Shown here piece after piece: positions 1 to 8,577 of a DNA stretch of 30,085 nt. The first letter of the stretch is position 1, and every line of letters begins with the position of its first letter. A program made the translations under genes and the position numbers. The DNA is from RHKX01 sp041393495 (GTDB taxonomy: Bacteria > Actinomycetota > Thermoleophilia > Solirubrobacterales > 70-9): NCBI GenBank assembly GCA_041393495.1, contig JAWKKA010000024.1:1-30085 (forward strand), given 5' to 3'. A model generated the notes under the pieces. It was not told where the DNA came from. It was given only the letters and a program-made list of their open reading frames with translations, and ran no database searches.

Positions 1-396
1 CCCCGCGATCCGGTCTGGGAATACGTGCTCTGGCCCGATCAGGCGGCCGACTGCCTGGCCGTCCAGGAGAAGCGGGTCAGCTTCGTCGGCCACTCCCACG
101 TCGCCCTGTTCTTCTCGGCGGCCGACGGCAGCGACGCCGAGCCGGCGGAGGCCCACGGCTATCAGGCCGGGGCCGGGACCCGGCTCGAGATCGGCGAGGG
201 CCGCTGGCTGATCAACCCGGGCAGCGTCGGCCAACCGCGCGACGGCGATCCGCGCGGCGCCTGGCTCGAGCTCGACACCGAGACGTGGCAGGCGACCTAC
301 CACCGGGTCGGCTACGACATCGAGCGGGCCGTCCGCTCGATCGAGGCAGCCGGCCTCCCCGATCACCTCGCGCGCAGGCTGTTTCTGGGGCGGTGA
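1..396 (+). CDS. Calcineurin-like metallophosphoesterase, 3' end only
   Basis: The reading frame is open from the first base and ends at a TGA at 394-396, so the gene starts outside the window and its N-terminal metal-binding motifs cannot be seen. The visible 131 residues contain the closing motif of calcineurin-like phosphoesterases, GHSHVALFF, where the Gly-His-x-His histidines bind the dinuclear metal centre, followed by NPGSVGQPRDG, typical of the YfcE/MJ0936-like branch. The segment RDPVWEY before it is common in actinobacterial members. The family hydrolyses phosphodiesters or nucleoside polyphosphates in the cytoplasm; the substrate cannot be told from this fragment. A lipoprotein gene starts 23 bases downstream with its own probable promoter, so this gene is probably the last of its own transcript. 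Confidence 0.85.
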   Translation, partial: PRDPVWEYVLWPDQAADCLAVQEKRVSFVGHSHVALFFSAADGSDAEPAEAHGYQAGAGTRLEIGEGRWLINPGSVGQPRDGDPRGAWLELDTETWQATYHRVGYDIERAVRSIEAAGLPDHLARRLFLGR

Positions 397-405
397 AGCC
401 GCAGC

Positions 406-411
406 TACACT
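406..411 (+). promoter_or_regulatory. -10 box of a leaderless promoter for the lipoprotein-kinase pair
   Basis: TACACT fits T-A-N3-T and ends 8 bases before the ATG at 420, which places the predicted transcription start at the start codon. There is no Shine-Dalgarno sequence between them. No convincing -35 box is visible. Confidence 0.5.
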
Positions 412-419
412 CGCCGCCG

Positions 420-1079
420 ATGTCGCCGGGACGCCTGACCGCCTCGTGCCTGGCCGTGCTCGCGGCGGGCGCCGCGATCCTGGGGTGCGGGTCCAGCGGC
501 CCGGTCCAGGTCGACATCCCTGCGGAGACCGTGACCGCGATCAACGGCAAGCTCGACCAGATCCAGCAGCGCTTCGCGGACGGCGATTGCAGCGGGCGGA
601 ACTCCGCCGAGAGCAGCCTCGAATCGCTGCGGGCCGCGGTCGGCAGCCTCGAGGTCGACCAGCAGTTCATCGACGACGTGAACGAGATGCTCGACAACCT
701 CGACAAGCAGATCGCCGACCAGTGCCAGGCGCCCGACGAGACCACGACGACGTCGACCGACACGCTGCCGACGGCGACGACCCCGACGGCCACCGACACG
801 CTGCCGACGGCGACCGAGACGACGACGAAGGAGACGACCGAGACGACCACGACCACGACCCAGACCACGACCACCGCACCGACGGGCCCGCCCACGACTC
901 CGGGCGGCGGCAACCCGGGTGGCGGCAACCCGGGTGGCGGCGGACCCGGCGGCGGCGTCTCCCCCGGCGCCGGCAAGCGGGAACGGGCGTCGAAGCGGGA
1001 CGGCGGCGGCAAGCGGAAGCCCGGCGGCGGCGTCAAGGCCTCCACGGACGCCAGGAACGGCAAGGATTCGAGGCGATGA
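420..1079 (+). CDS. Thr-rich putative surface lipoprotein, candidate partner of the downstream kinase
   Basis: A 219-residue protein. It opens with a lipoprotein signal peptide: a basic start, a hydrophobic stretch and the lipobox A-I-L-G-C, so it is probably anchored to the outer face of the membrane. A predicted helical domain follows (about residues 30-105) with two further cysteines, one in GDCSG and one near ADQC, that could form a disulphide. The rest is low complexity: a Thr-rich linker, then Gly-Pro repeats (GGGNPGGGNPGG) and a basic Lys/Arg/Gly tail that could lie in the cell wall. I recognise no family. The stop codon overlaps the kinase start as ATGA, so the two are translationally coupled. 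That makes a role as an extracellular input or partner for the kinase a reasonable but unproven inference. The start at 420 is chosen for the signal peptide and the -10 box. Confidence 0.75.
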   Translation: MSPGRLTASCLAVLAAGAAILGCGSSGPVQVDIPAETVTAINGKLDQIQQRFADGDCSGRNSAESSLESLRAAVGSLEVDQQFIDDVNEMLDNLDKQIADQCQAPDETTTTSTDTLPTATTPTATDTLPTATETTTKETTETTTTTTQTTTTAPTGPPTTPGGGNPGGGNPGGGGPGGGVSPGAGKRERASKRDGGGKRKPGGGVKASTDARNGKDSRR

Positions 1080-2288
1080 GCGGCACCACGATCGCCGACC
1101 GCTATGAGCTGGGCGACCGGCTCGGCAGCGGTGGGATGTCGACCGTCTACAAGGCCGTCGACCGGGTCCTCGAGCGGACCGTCGCCGTCAAGGTCCTCGC
1201 CGAGCACCTCTCCGACGACGAGAAGTTCGTCGCCCGCTTCCGCCGCGAGGCGCTGGCGGTCGCAAAGCTCGTCCGCCCGAACATCGTCCAGGTCTACGAC
1301 ACCGGCGTCGACGCCGGCCGCCACTTCATCGTCATGGAGTACGTCGAGGGCCGCTCCGGCGCCCAGCTCCTGCAGCGCGACGGCGCGCTCGGGCCCCAGG
1401 TCGCGGTCGAGATCGCGGCGCAGGCCTGCGCCGGGCTCGGTACGCGCACTGGATGGGGATCATCCACCGCGACGTCAAGCCCGGGAACCTGATGGTGATC
1501 GGCGGGCCGGCCGGCCAGACCGGCCGAGATGACCGTCAAGCTCGCCGACGCTTCGGGATCGCCCGCGCCGCCGAGCAGACGCGGCTGACCCAGGTCGGCT
1601 CGGTCGTCGGAACCGCCGCCTACCTCTCTCCCGAGCAGTCGCGCGGCGAGGAGGCGACGCCGATCTCCGACGTCTACTCGCTCGGCGTCGTCACCTACCA
1701 GCTCACCTGCCGCGCCTCCCCTATGAGGGCAACAGCCTCGCCAGCTGGCGATCCGGCGCGAGAACGAGCGGCCGCTGCCGCCCACCAGCTATGACAAGGA
1801 CATCCCCGAGGCGCTCTCGCAGGCGGTGCTGAAGGCGCTCGAGAACGAGCCCGAGGACCGCTACGTCGACGCCCTCGCATACAGGAGCGGCCCTGCGCGG
1901 CAGGCTCGCCAGGATCGTGCCCGCCTCGGAGGCGACGACGCGCCTCGTCGAAGGGCGCAGCACCGCGGCCACCCGGGTCGCCCCCCGCGAGCCGCGAACC
2001 CCGCCGGCGCCGGCCCGCGCCGCCCGGCCGCGGCGGACCTCGCCGCCGCCGCGACGGGCGCCCGTCGCCCCGGCCGCGGCGCCGCGCAAGCGGTCGCGGT
2101 TCAGCAGCTTCGTCCGCGCCGTCCTCGCGATCCTGCTGGTCGCGATCGTCGCCGGGTTGATCGCCGCGGCGATCCTGCTCGCCACCGACGCCGGCCAGAA
2201 CACCGACATCGGCCGCTTCATCAGCGACAACGTCGACGAGCAGATCCAGAACATCAAGGACTACATCAACCAGGCGACCGGCAACTAG
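1076..2288 (+). pseudogene. PknB-type serine/threonine kinase with C-terminal membrane anchor, frameshifted in this sequence
   Basis: Across three frames a near-complete Hanks-type kinase can be read. The glycine loop (GSGGMSTVYKA), the ATP lysine (VAVKVL) and HFIVMEYVEG lie in the first frame; HRDVKPGN, GTAAYLSPEQ and DVYSLGV follow in the second. After the kinase domain comes a Pro/Ala/Arg-rich linker, one membrane segment (FVRAVLAILLVAIVAG) and about 30 outside residues. There are no PASTA repeats. The frame breaks at about 1440 (-1), 1524 (+1), 1550-1551 (+2, splitting the DFG motif), 1712 (-1), 1744 (-1) and 1891 (+1 or -2). Undoing each restores family-like sequence, for example LADFGIAR and LPYEGNSL. 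As written, translation stops at about 1492. I think sequencing error is more likely than decay, because every conserved motif is still present. Its ATG lies inside the lipoprotein stop codon (ATGA). Confidence 0.8.
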
Positions 2289-2294
2289 ACGATC

Positions 2295-2344
2295 CTCTGG
2301 GCCGGCCCGGCGGCGGTGCGTCCGGTTGCGGATGCGGCCCAGAG
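2295..2344. terminator. Inverted repeat between convergent genes, candidate two-way terminator
   Basis: Ten-base arms CTCTGGGCCG (2295-2304) and CGGCCCAGAG (2335-2344) are perfectly complementary around a 30-base G+C-rich loop that can pair further. It starts six bases after the kinase stop, on the tgt side of a convergent gap. No T-tract follows, so termination activity is inferred. Confidence 0.45.
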
Positions 2345-2398
2345 CGCGCCGCGATCGACCTATCGACGCGGCGTCGGACGACCTCGCGAGCACACGCG

Positions 2399-2456
2399 GG
2401 ACCGACCGGCCCGCCGCCGATCACCCGACCATGCCGGACCGACCGGCCCGCCGCCG
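2399..2456. repeat. Two exact 21-base direct repeats between the kinase gene and tgt
   Basis: The 21 bases at 2399-2419 recur exactly at 2436-2456, a period of 37. They lie in the non-coding stretch between the convergent kinase and tgt genes. I see no gene in 2289-2468. Confidence 0.7.
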
Positions 2457-2468
2457 GCACCGGCGCGG

Positions 2469-3707
2469 TCAGGCGGGACGGATCGATGGACCGCCGCCCG
2501 CCACGCCCGCCTCCCACGGCGTCGCCCCGGCCATGATCGCGTCTGCATAGTCGCCGTAGCGGCCGGCGACGATCGCCTCGCGGGCCCCGGCGACGAGGCG
2601 CTGCGCATAGACGAGGTTGTGGACCGTCAGCAGGCGCACGCCGGTCAGCTCCTCGGCCCGCGACAGGTAGTGAACGTAGGCGCGGCTGAAGTGCGCGCAG
2701 GCGGGACACGGGCAGCCGGGGACCAGCGGGTCCGGCTCGCTCTCGTTGTGGCGCTTGCGGACGTCGTAGCGGAACCGCCGGTCGGGCAGCGGCGCCAGCG
2801 CCATGCCGTGGCGCCCGAGCCGGGTCGGGACCGCGCAGTCGAACGCATCGATCCCGACCGCGATGCCGGCGACGAGGTCGTCGGGCTCGCCGATGCCGAG
2901 CAGGTGGCGCGGTGGCGCGGTGGGCAGCATCGTGACCGTCATCGCGACGACCTCGCGCATCTGCTCCTTGTCGCGCCCGAGGGTGCCGCCGATCGCGATC
3001 CCGTCGATCGCGGTGGCGGTGATCTCCGCTGCCGACTGGCGGCGGAGATCCTCGTGCGTCCCACCCTGGACGATCCCAAAGACCGCCTGGCCGGCGGGTC
3101 CGTTGGCGGCGTGCCAGTCGAGGCAGCGCTCGAGCCAGCGGTGGGTGCGCTCCGTCGATGCCGCCGTGTAGTCGTAGTCGGCTCGAAACGGCGTGCACTC
3201 GTCGAAGGCGAGCGCGATGTCGGAGCCGAGCCGGGCCTGGACCTCCATCGACCGCTCCGGCGAGAGGAACCGCTCGGAGCCGTCGATGTAGGAGCGGAAC
3301 CGAACCCCGTCCTCGCCGATCCCGAGCACCCCGCCCTCCAGCGGCGGCCGCCCGCGGCGCCCCTTGACCTCGTCGGCGACGCCGCCGAACGCCAGCGAGA
3401 ACACCTGAAAGCCGCCGGAATCGGTGATGATCGCCCGCTCCCACCCCATGAAGGCGTGGAGGCCTCCGAGCGCCGCAATCCGCTCGCTACCGGGCGCGAG
3501 CATCAGGTGGTAGGTGTTGCCGAGGACCATCTCGTAGCCGGCGTCGGCGACCTCCACGGGCAGGAGCCCCTTGACCGATCCGCGCGTCGCCAGCGGCACG
3601 AAGCACGGCGTCTCGACCGGCCCGTGCGACGTGTGCAGGACCCCGGCCCGCGCGTCGCCGTCGCGGGCGACGATCTCGAAGGTGAGGCGGTCGGGGTCGC
3701 GGCGCAT
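2469..3707 (-). CDS. tgt: tRNA-guanine transglycosylase
   Basis: A 412-residue cytoplasmic enzyme of the bacterial TGT family, which exchanges guanine at wobble position 34 of GUN-anticodon tRNAs for the queuosine precursor preQ1. The two active-site aspartates are visible: D96 in TDSGGFQVFS and D290 in FDCAVPTRLGRHG. The zinc site is complete, with C332, C334 and C337 in GCPCPACAHF and H363 in TVHN. The substrate loop VQGG and the GIGEPDDL segment are standard. RLGRHG stands where many proteobacterial enzymes have RNARNG, which looks like a normal lineage variant. The frame stays open upstream, but the ATG at 3707 starts the recognisable family sequence and has a -10 box seven bases before it. 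No other queuosine gene is in the window. Confidence 0.95.
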   Translation of the reverse strand: MRRDPDRLTFEIVARDGDARAGVLHTSHGPVETPCFVPLATRGSVKGLLPVEVADAGYEMVLGNTYHLMLAPGSERIAALGGLHAFMGWERAIITDSGGFQVFSLAFGGVADEVKGRRGRPPLEGGVLGIGEDGVRFRSYIDGSERFLSPERSMEVQARLGSDIALAFDECTPFRADYDYTAASTERTHRWLERCLDWHAANGPAGQAVFGIVQGGTHEDLRRQSAAEITATAIDGIAIGGTLGRDKEQMREVVAMTVTMLPTAPPRHLLGIGEPDDLVAGIAVGIDAFDCAVPTRLGRHGMALAPLPDRRFRYDVRKRHNESEPDPLVPGCPCPACAHFSRAYVHYLSRAEELTGVRLLTVHNLVYAQRLVAGAREAIVAGRYGDYADAIMAGATPWEAGVAGGGPSIRPA

Positions 3708-3714
3708 GGGCGCA

Positions 3715-3720
3715 AGCCTA
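3715..3720 (-). promoter_or_regulatory. -10 box of a leaderless promoter for tgt
   Basis: On the minus strand TAGGCT lies seven bases before the tgt ATG, with no Shine-Dalgarno site in between. This suggests tgt is transcribed separately from the glycolytic operon whose last gene ends 210 bases upstream. Confidence 0.55.
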
Positions 3721-3917
3721 TGGGCGCGGCCTCGGCCCCCATCGACCCGCGGTCCACCCAGATCGCGCTCACCCGCGCCGCGGTTCCGGACCGCTGGGGC
3801 GCCTGGCGCCGAGATCGCGTCGCAGGCCACCCCGGCGCGGCCGGCCGCGGGCCGTTCCGCGGAGCCCGCCCCCACCGCGCCAGCAACCGATGGCGAGGTG
3901 GCCCGGGCGGCGGTGGG

Positions 3918-5456
3918 CTACTCGCGCAGCGAGCTCCCCGTCATCCCCTCCGGCTTCTCGATCCCGAGCAGGTCGAGGGCGGTCGGCGAGACGTCGGCGA
4001 GGATGCCCGGGTGGAGGGCGATCCCGTGAACGGTCGCGATCAACGGAACCGGGTTGGTCGTGTGGGCGGTGTTCGGGGAGCCGTCGGGCTCGAGCATGTG
4101 CTCGGCGTTGCCGTGGTCGGCGGTGACGATGCAGGCGCCGCCGGCGGCGTGGACGGTCGCGACGACGCGGGCGAGGCAGGCATCGACCGCCTCGACGGCG
4201 CTGACGGCGGCCGGGATCGACCCGGTGTGCCCGACCATGTCGGGGTTGGCGAAGTTGATGATCCCGAACCGGTAGCCGCCCCCCTCCCACGCCGAGGTGA
4301 ACGCGTCGGCGGCCGCGGCGGCGCTCATCTCCGGCTTGTGGTCGTAGGTCGGGACGTCGCGCGGGGAGTCGGCCATCTTCCGCTCCTCGCCCTTCCACTC
4401 GACCTCGCGGCCGCCGTTGAAGAAGTAGGTGACGTGCGCGTACTTCTCGGTCTCGGCGACGTGGATCTGGCGGCCGCCGGCGCTGCTGATCACCTCCGCC
4501 ATCGTGGTCGCCGGCGCGCTCGGCGGGAACGCGACCGGGTACGGCCAGCCGGCCCGGTACTCGGCCATCGTCGTGACGTCGAGGCCGGGGTCGGCGCCGC
4601 GCTCGAACCCGTCGAAGTCGGGATCGCCGAGCGCCGCAACGATCTGCCGCATCCGGTCGGGGCGGAAGTTGAAGGTGATCACGACGTCCCCCGGCTCCAT
4701 CCCGTCGTAGTCGCCGATCACCGTCGGCTTGATGAACTCGTCGGTGTCGCCGGCGGCGTAGGCGTCGGCGACCGCTTCGCCGGCCGTGGACGACCGCGGG
4801 CCGGCGGCATGGGCGATCGCGTCGTAGGCGAGCTTCGTCCGCTCCCAGCGGTGGTCGCGATCCATCCCCCAGTAGCGGCCGCCGAGGGTCCCGATCCGGC
4901 CGGCGCTGCGGAGCCAGCGCTCCACCTCCTCGACATAGCGAGCGCCGCCCGAGGGGCTCGTGTCGCGGCCGTCGGTCAGCGCGTGCAGGACGAGGTCGGG
5001 CACGCCCTCGCGGGCGGCGAGCTCGATGCAGGCCTCGATGTGCTCCCAGCCGGAATGGACGCCGCCGTCGGAGACGAGGCCGATCAGGTGGAGGCGGCCG
5101 CGCGGGCTCTTGCGGGCCCGCTCGCAGGCGCCGACCAGGGCCTCGTTCTCGAAGAAGCTGCCGTCGGCGATCGCGGAATCGATCCGGGCCAGGTCCTGCT
5201 TGACGATCGCGCCGGCGCCGAGGTTGAGATGGCCAACCTCGGAGTTGCCCATCTGCCCTTCGGGGAGGCCGACGTCGTGTCCCGAGGCCGAGAGGGTGGT
5301 GTGCGGGTACTGCTCCCAGAGCGCGTCGAAGGTCGGCGTCGCAGCCTGCGAGATGGCGTTTCCGGGACCGGGATCGGCGAGCCCCCAGCCGTCGAGGATC
5401 ACGAGCGCGAGGCCCGGGACCGGGAGCGCGTCGGGCCCGCTGGGGATCCCGGTCAT
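3918..5456 (-). CDS. gpmI: 2,3-bisphosphoglycerate-independent phosphoglycerate mutase
   Basis: A 512-residue enzyme that interconverts 3- and 2-phosphoglycerate in lower glycolysis using two Mn ions. The length is normal for the family (about 510). The first metal site is in LVILDGWG. The phosphoserine nucleophile lies in QMGNSEVGHLNLGAG. Further hallmark segments are SDGGVHS, TDGRDTSP, FNFRPDRMRQ, KYAHVTYFFNGG, ANPDMVGHTG and TADHGNAE, all intact. It is the last gene of the gap-pgk-tpiA-gpmI operon. Its ATG lies 10 bases after the tpiA stop with a good Shine-Dalgarno site (GAGGAGG) overlapping that stop. About 210 bases with no recognisable gene separate its end from tgt; secG, often found after tpiA or gpmI in related operons, is not seen. 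Confidence 0.96.
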   Translation of the reverse strand: MTGIPSGPDALPVPGLALVILDGWGLADPGPGNAISQAATPTFDALWEQYPHTTLSASGHDVGLPEGQMGNSEVGHLNLGAGAIVKQDLARIDSAIADGSFFENEALVGACERARKSPRGRLHLIGLVSDGGVHSGWEHIEACIELAAREGVPDLVLHALTDGRDTSPSGGARYVEEVERWLRSAGRIGTLGGRYWGMDRDHRWERTKLAYDAIAHAAGPRSSTAGEAVADAYAAGDTDEFIKPTVIGDYDGMEPGDVVITFNFRPDRMRQIVAALGDPDFDGFERGADPGLDVTTMAEYRAGWPYPVAFPPSAPATTMAEVISSAGGRQIHVAETEKYAHVTYFFNGGREVEWKGEERKMADSPRDVPTYDHKPEMSAAAAADAFTSAWEGGGYRFGIINFANPDMVGHTGSIPAAVSAVEAVDACLARVVATVHAAGGACIVTADHGNAEHMLEPDGSPNTAHTTNPVPLIATVHGIALHPGILADVSPTALDLLGIEKPEGMTGSSLRE

Positions 5457-5466
5457 CGCCGCCTCC

Positions 5467-6222
5467 TCACGCCGCCGCGACGATCGCGGCGAAATCGTCG
5501 GGATCGAGGGACGCGCCACCGACCAACGCGCCGTCGATCTCCTCCTGACCGAGCAGCTCGGCGGCGTTGTCGGGCTTGACGGAGCCGCCGTACTGAATCC
5601 GGATCCGCTCCGCCGCATCCTCGTCGCGGGCACCGACCAGCGAGCGGATGAAGCCGCAGGCGTCGTTGGCCTGCTCAGCCGTCGCGGTTCTGCCCGTGCC
5701 GATCGCCCAGATCGGCTCGTAGGCGACGACGATGTCGGCGAGGGCAGCGGCGTTGACCCGGGAGAGCGCCGCATCGATCTGCCGCCGCAACACCCGATCG
5801 GTCTCGTCGCTCTCGCGCTCGGCCTCGCTCTCGCCGACGCAGAGGATCGGCAACAGACCCGCCGCCAGCGCCGCCGGGACCTTGCGGGACAGCGCTTCAT
5901 CGCTCGCCGAAGAGCTGACGCCGCTCGAGTGGCCGAGGATGACGCCATCGGCGCCGGCGTCGCGGAGCATCGTCGCCGAGACCTCGCCGGTGTAGGCGCC
6001 GGAGCCCTCGAAGTACATGTTCTGCGCGGCTACTCCCACGGGCGCGCCCGCGCAGGCCTCGACGACGGCGGGGAGCGCCAGATAAGGCGGACAGACCACG
6101 ACCTCGGCGCCGCCCTCATCGCGGCCCCCGAGGCGCGGCAGCAGCCGCTCGCAGAAGTCGCGCGCCTCGGCGATCGACTTGTTCATCTTCCAGTTCGCCG
6201 CGATCAGCGGACGTCTCGCCAT
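5467..6222 (-). CDS. tpiA: Triosephosphate isomerase, with a hidden compensated frameshift
   Basis: A 251-residue TIM barrel that interconverts dihydroxyacetone phosphate and glyceraldehyde 3-phosphate. The N-terminal AANWKMN carries the substrate-binding Asn and Lys. The catalytic histidine is in ILGHS and the catalytic glutamate in AYEPIWAIGTG. The phosphate-binding IQYGGSVKPDN and GALVGGASL are intact. Directly after GHS, family members have a very conserved E-R-R-x-x-F-G-E segment, but here the frame reads SGVSSSAS. Adding one base near 5926 and two near 5903 restores S-E-R-R-Q-L-F-G-E-S-D-E exactly, so a -1 and a -2 deletion cancel and leave the frame open. The true protein is probably 252 residues. 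The ATG at 6222 follows GAGGAGG and lies 2 bases after the pgk stop. Confidence 0.93.
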   Translation of the reverse strand: MARRPLIAANWKMNKSIAEARDFCERLLPRLGGRDEGGAEVVVCPPYLALPAVVEACAGAPVGVAAQNMYFEGSGAYTGEVSATMLRDAGADGVILGHSSGVSSSASDEALSRKVPAALAAGLLPILCVGESEAERESDETDRVLRRQIDAALSRVNAAALADIVVAYEPIWAIGTGRTATAEQANDACGFIRSLVGARDEDAAERIRIQYGGSVKPDNAAELLGQEEIDGALVGGASLDPDDFAAIVAAA

Positions 6223-6224
6223 GC

Positions 6225-7442
6225 TCAGCCCTCCTCGCTCGTATCCGCGTCCAGCAGCGCCTCGACGCCGGGCAGCGGCTTGCCTTCGATCAGCTCCAGC
6301 GATGCGCCGCCTCCGGTCGACAGCCAGCTCACCCGGCCGGCGAGCCCGAACTCCGTGAGCGCGGCCGCGGAGTCGCCGCCGCCGACGATCGTCGTCGCGC
6401 CGGTCGCGGCCACGGCCTCGGCGACGGCGCGGGTGCCGGCCGCGAAGGGTGGCAGCTCGAACGCCCCCATCGGGCCGTTCCAGAAGACGGTGCCGGCGGC
6501 CGCGATCGCGTCGGCGTAGGAGCTCGCGGTCGCCGGGCCGACGTCGAGGCCCATCATCCCGTCGGGGACGTCGACGCCGTCGATCGCCACCGGCTCGGCG
6601 GTGGCCGCGAAGCTCGCGCCGAGGACGAGGTCGGTCGGCAGCCGCAGCTCGCAGCGCGACCCCTCCGCCCGTCCGAGCGCCGAGCGGGCCAGCTCGACCC
6701 CCTCCTCCTCGACGAGCGAGTCGCCCGTCGCATGCCCCGTGGCGCGGAAGAAGCTGAAGCACATCGCCCCGCCGATCAGGATCGAGTCGGCGATCTCGAG
6801 GAAGCGCTCGATGACGCCCACCTTGTCGGTCACCTTGGCCCCGCCGAGCACGACGACGAGCGGCCGATCGGGGTCGGCGAGCACCGCGGTGAGCTCGCGG
6901 ACCTCGCGCTCGAGCAACAGCCCGGCGTAGGCCCCCAGCAGGTGGGCGACGCCGGCGGTGGAGGCATGCGCACGATGGGCGGCCCCGAAGGCGTCGTTGA
7001 CGTAGAGGTCGGCGAGCGCGGCCAGCGCCGCCGCAAGGTCGGGGTCGTTCGCCTTCTCCCCCGGCTCCCAGCGGGTGTTCTCGAGCAGCAGCACCTCGCC
7101 GGGCTCGAGGCTCGCGAGCAGCCGGCCTCGACGTCAGGGGCCGACCACCCCGGCGCCAGCGCCACGTCGGTGCCGGAGGCTCACCGAGCCGCGCCGCGAC
7201 CGGCGCCATCGAAGGCTCCGGATCGCGGCGCCCTTGGGACGGCCGAGATGCGAGCAGAGCACGATCCCCGCACCGCGTTCGCGGAGCAGCTTCACCGTGG
7301 GCAGCGCCGCCCGGATCCGCGTGTCGTCGCCGACCCCCCCGTCCACGAGCGGGACGTTCAGGTCGGCGCGCACCAACACGGTGCGGCCGGCGACGTCGGC
7401 ATCGCGGACCGACGCCTTGCCGAAGCGGCCCTTCGCGCCCAC
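6225..7442 (-). pseudogene. pgk: Phosphoglycerate kinase, frameshifted in this sequence (probably intact in the organism)
   Basis: Makes ATP and 3-phosphoglycerate from 1,3-bisphosphoglycerate and ADP. The N-terminal part reads VRADLNVPL, DDTRIRAALPT and SHLGRPKG. The C-terminal part reads LLLENTRWEPGE, VVLGGAKVTDK, GGAMCFSFF, VFWNGPMGAFE and TIVGGGDSAAAL. Between them three 1-base deletions at about 7231, 7177 and 7121 scramble roughly 40 residues and create a stop at 7134. Restoring them gives RDPEPSMAPVAARLGE, VALAPGWSAPDVEAG and LLASLEPGEV in one frame, as expected for the family, for a total of about 406 residues. Two of the three losses shorten a run of identical bases (GGGG and CC). 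Since its three operon partners are otherwise whole, base-calling error is the likely cause. The start is a GTG with GGAGG four bases upstream, 12 bases after gap. Confidence 0.85.
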
Positions 7443-7454
7443 GGTCCCTCCGGC

Positions 7455-8453
<999 letters not shown>

Positions 8454-8488
8454 TTGGTCCTCCTCGGTTGCGAGCTGTGGGTGGGGGG

Positions 8489-8510
8489 CGGCCGCGTCCG
8501 ATCGCGGCCG
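8489..8510 (-). promoter_or_regulatory. Hairpin at the start of the gap operon leader
   Basis: CGGCCGCG and its exact complement flank a six-base loop, giving an 8-bp stem. On the minus strand it lies just downstream of TAGGCT at 8519-8524, a candidate -10 box, so it would form the 5' end of the glycolytic mRNA. An alternative reading is a terminator for the ABC exporter genes upstream. Confidence 0.4.
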
Positions 8511-8518
8511 GCGGGCTA

Positions 8519-8524
8519 AGCCTA
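8519..8524 (-). promoter_or_regulatory. Candidate -10 box for the gap-pgk-tpiA-gpmI operon
   Basis: TAGGCT on the minus strand would start transcription near 8512, giving a leader of about 59 bases with a strong ribosome site. No clear -35 box is seen. Confidence 0.35.
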
Positions 8525-8577
8525 TGCGGGTGCGTGTGATCCTGCCCCCGTCGCCACTACGGACGCGCCTACGGGAC

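Noticed and set aside
212..1324. Long minus-strand open frame (370 codons) opposite the lipoprotein and kinase start.
   Set aside because: It is a shadow of the Thr-rich and Gly-rich coding strand: Val/Pro low complexity, no ribosome site and no family pattern.
3708..3917. A secG gene between gpmI and tgt, as found in some related operons.
   Set aside because: No frame in this 210-base gap shows the two hydrophobic helices of SecG.
2316..5579. A 1087-codon plus-strand open frame opposite tgt and gpmI.
   Set aside because: It is the antisense of two clearly conserved enzymes. Long shadow frames are expected at this G+C content.
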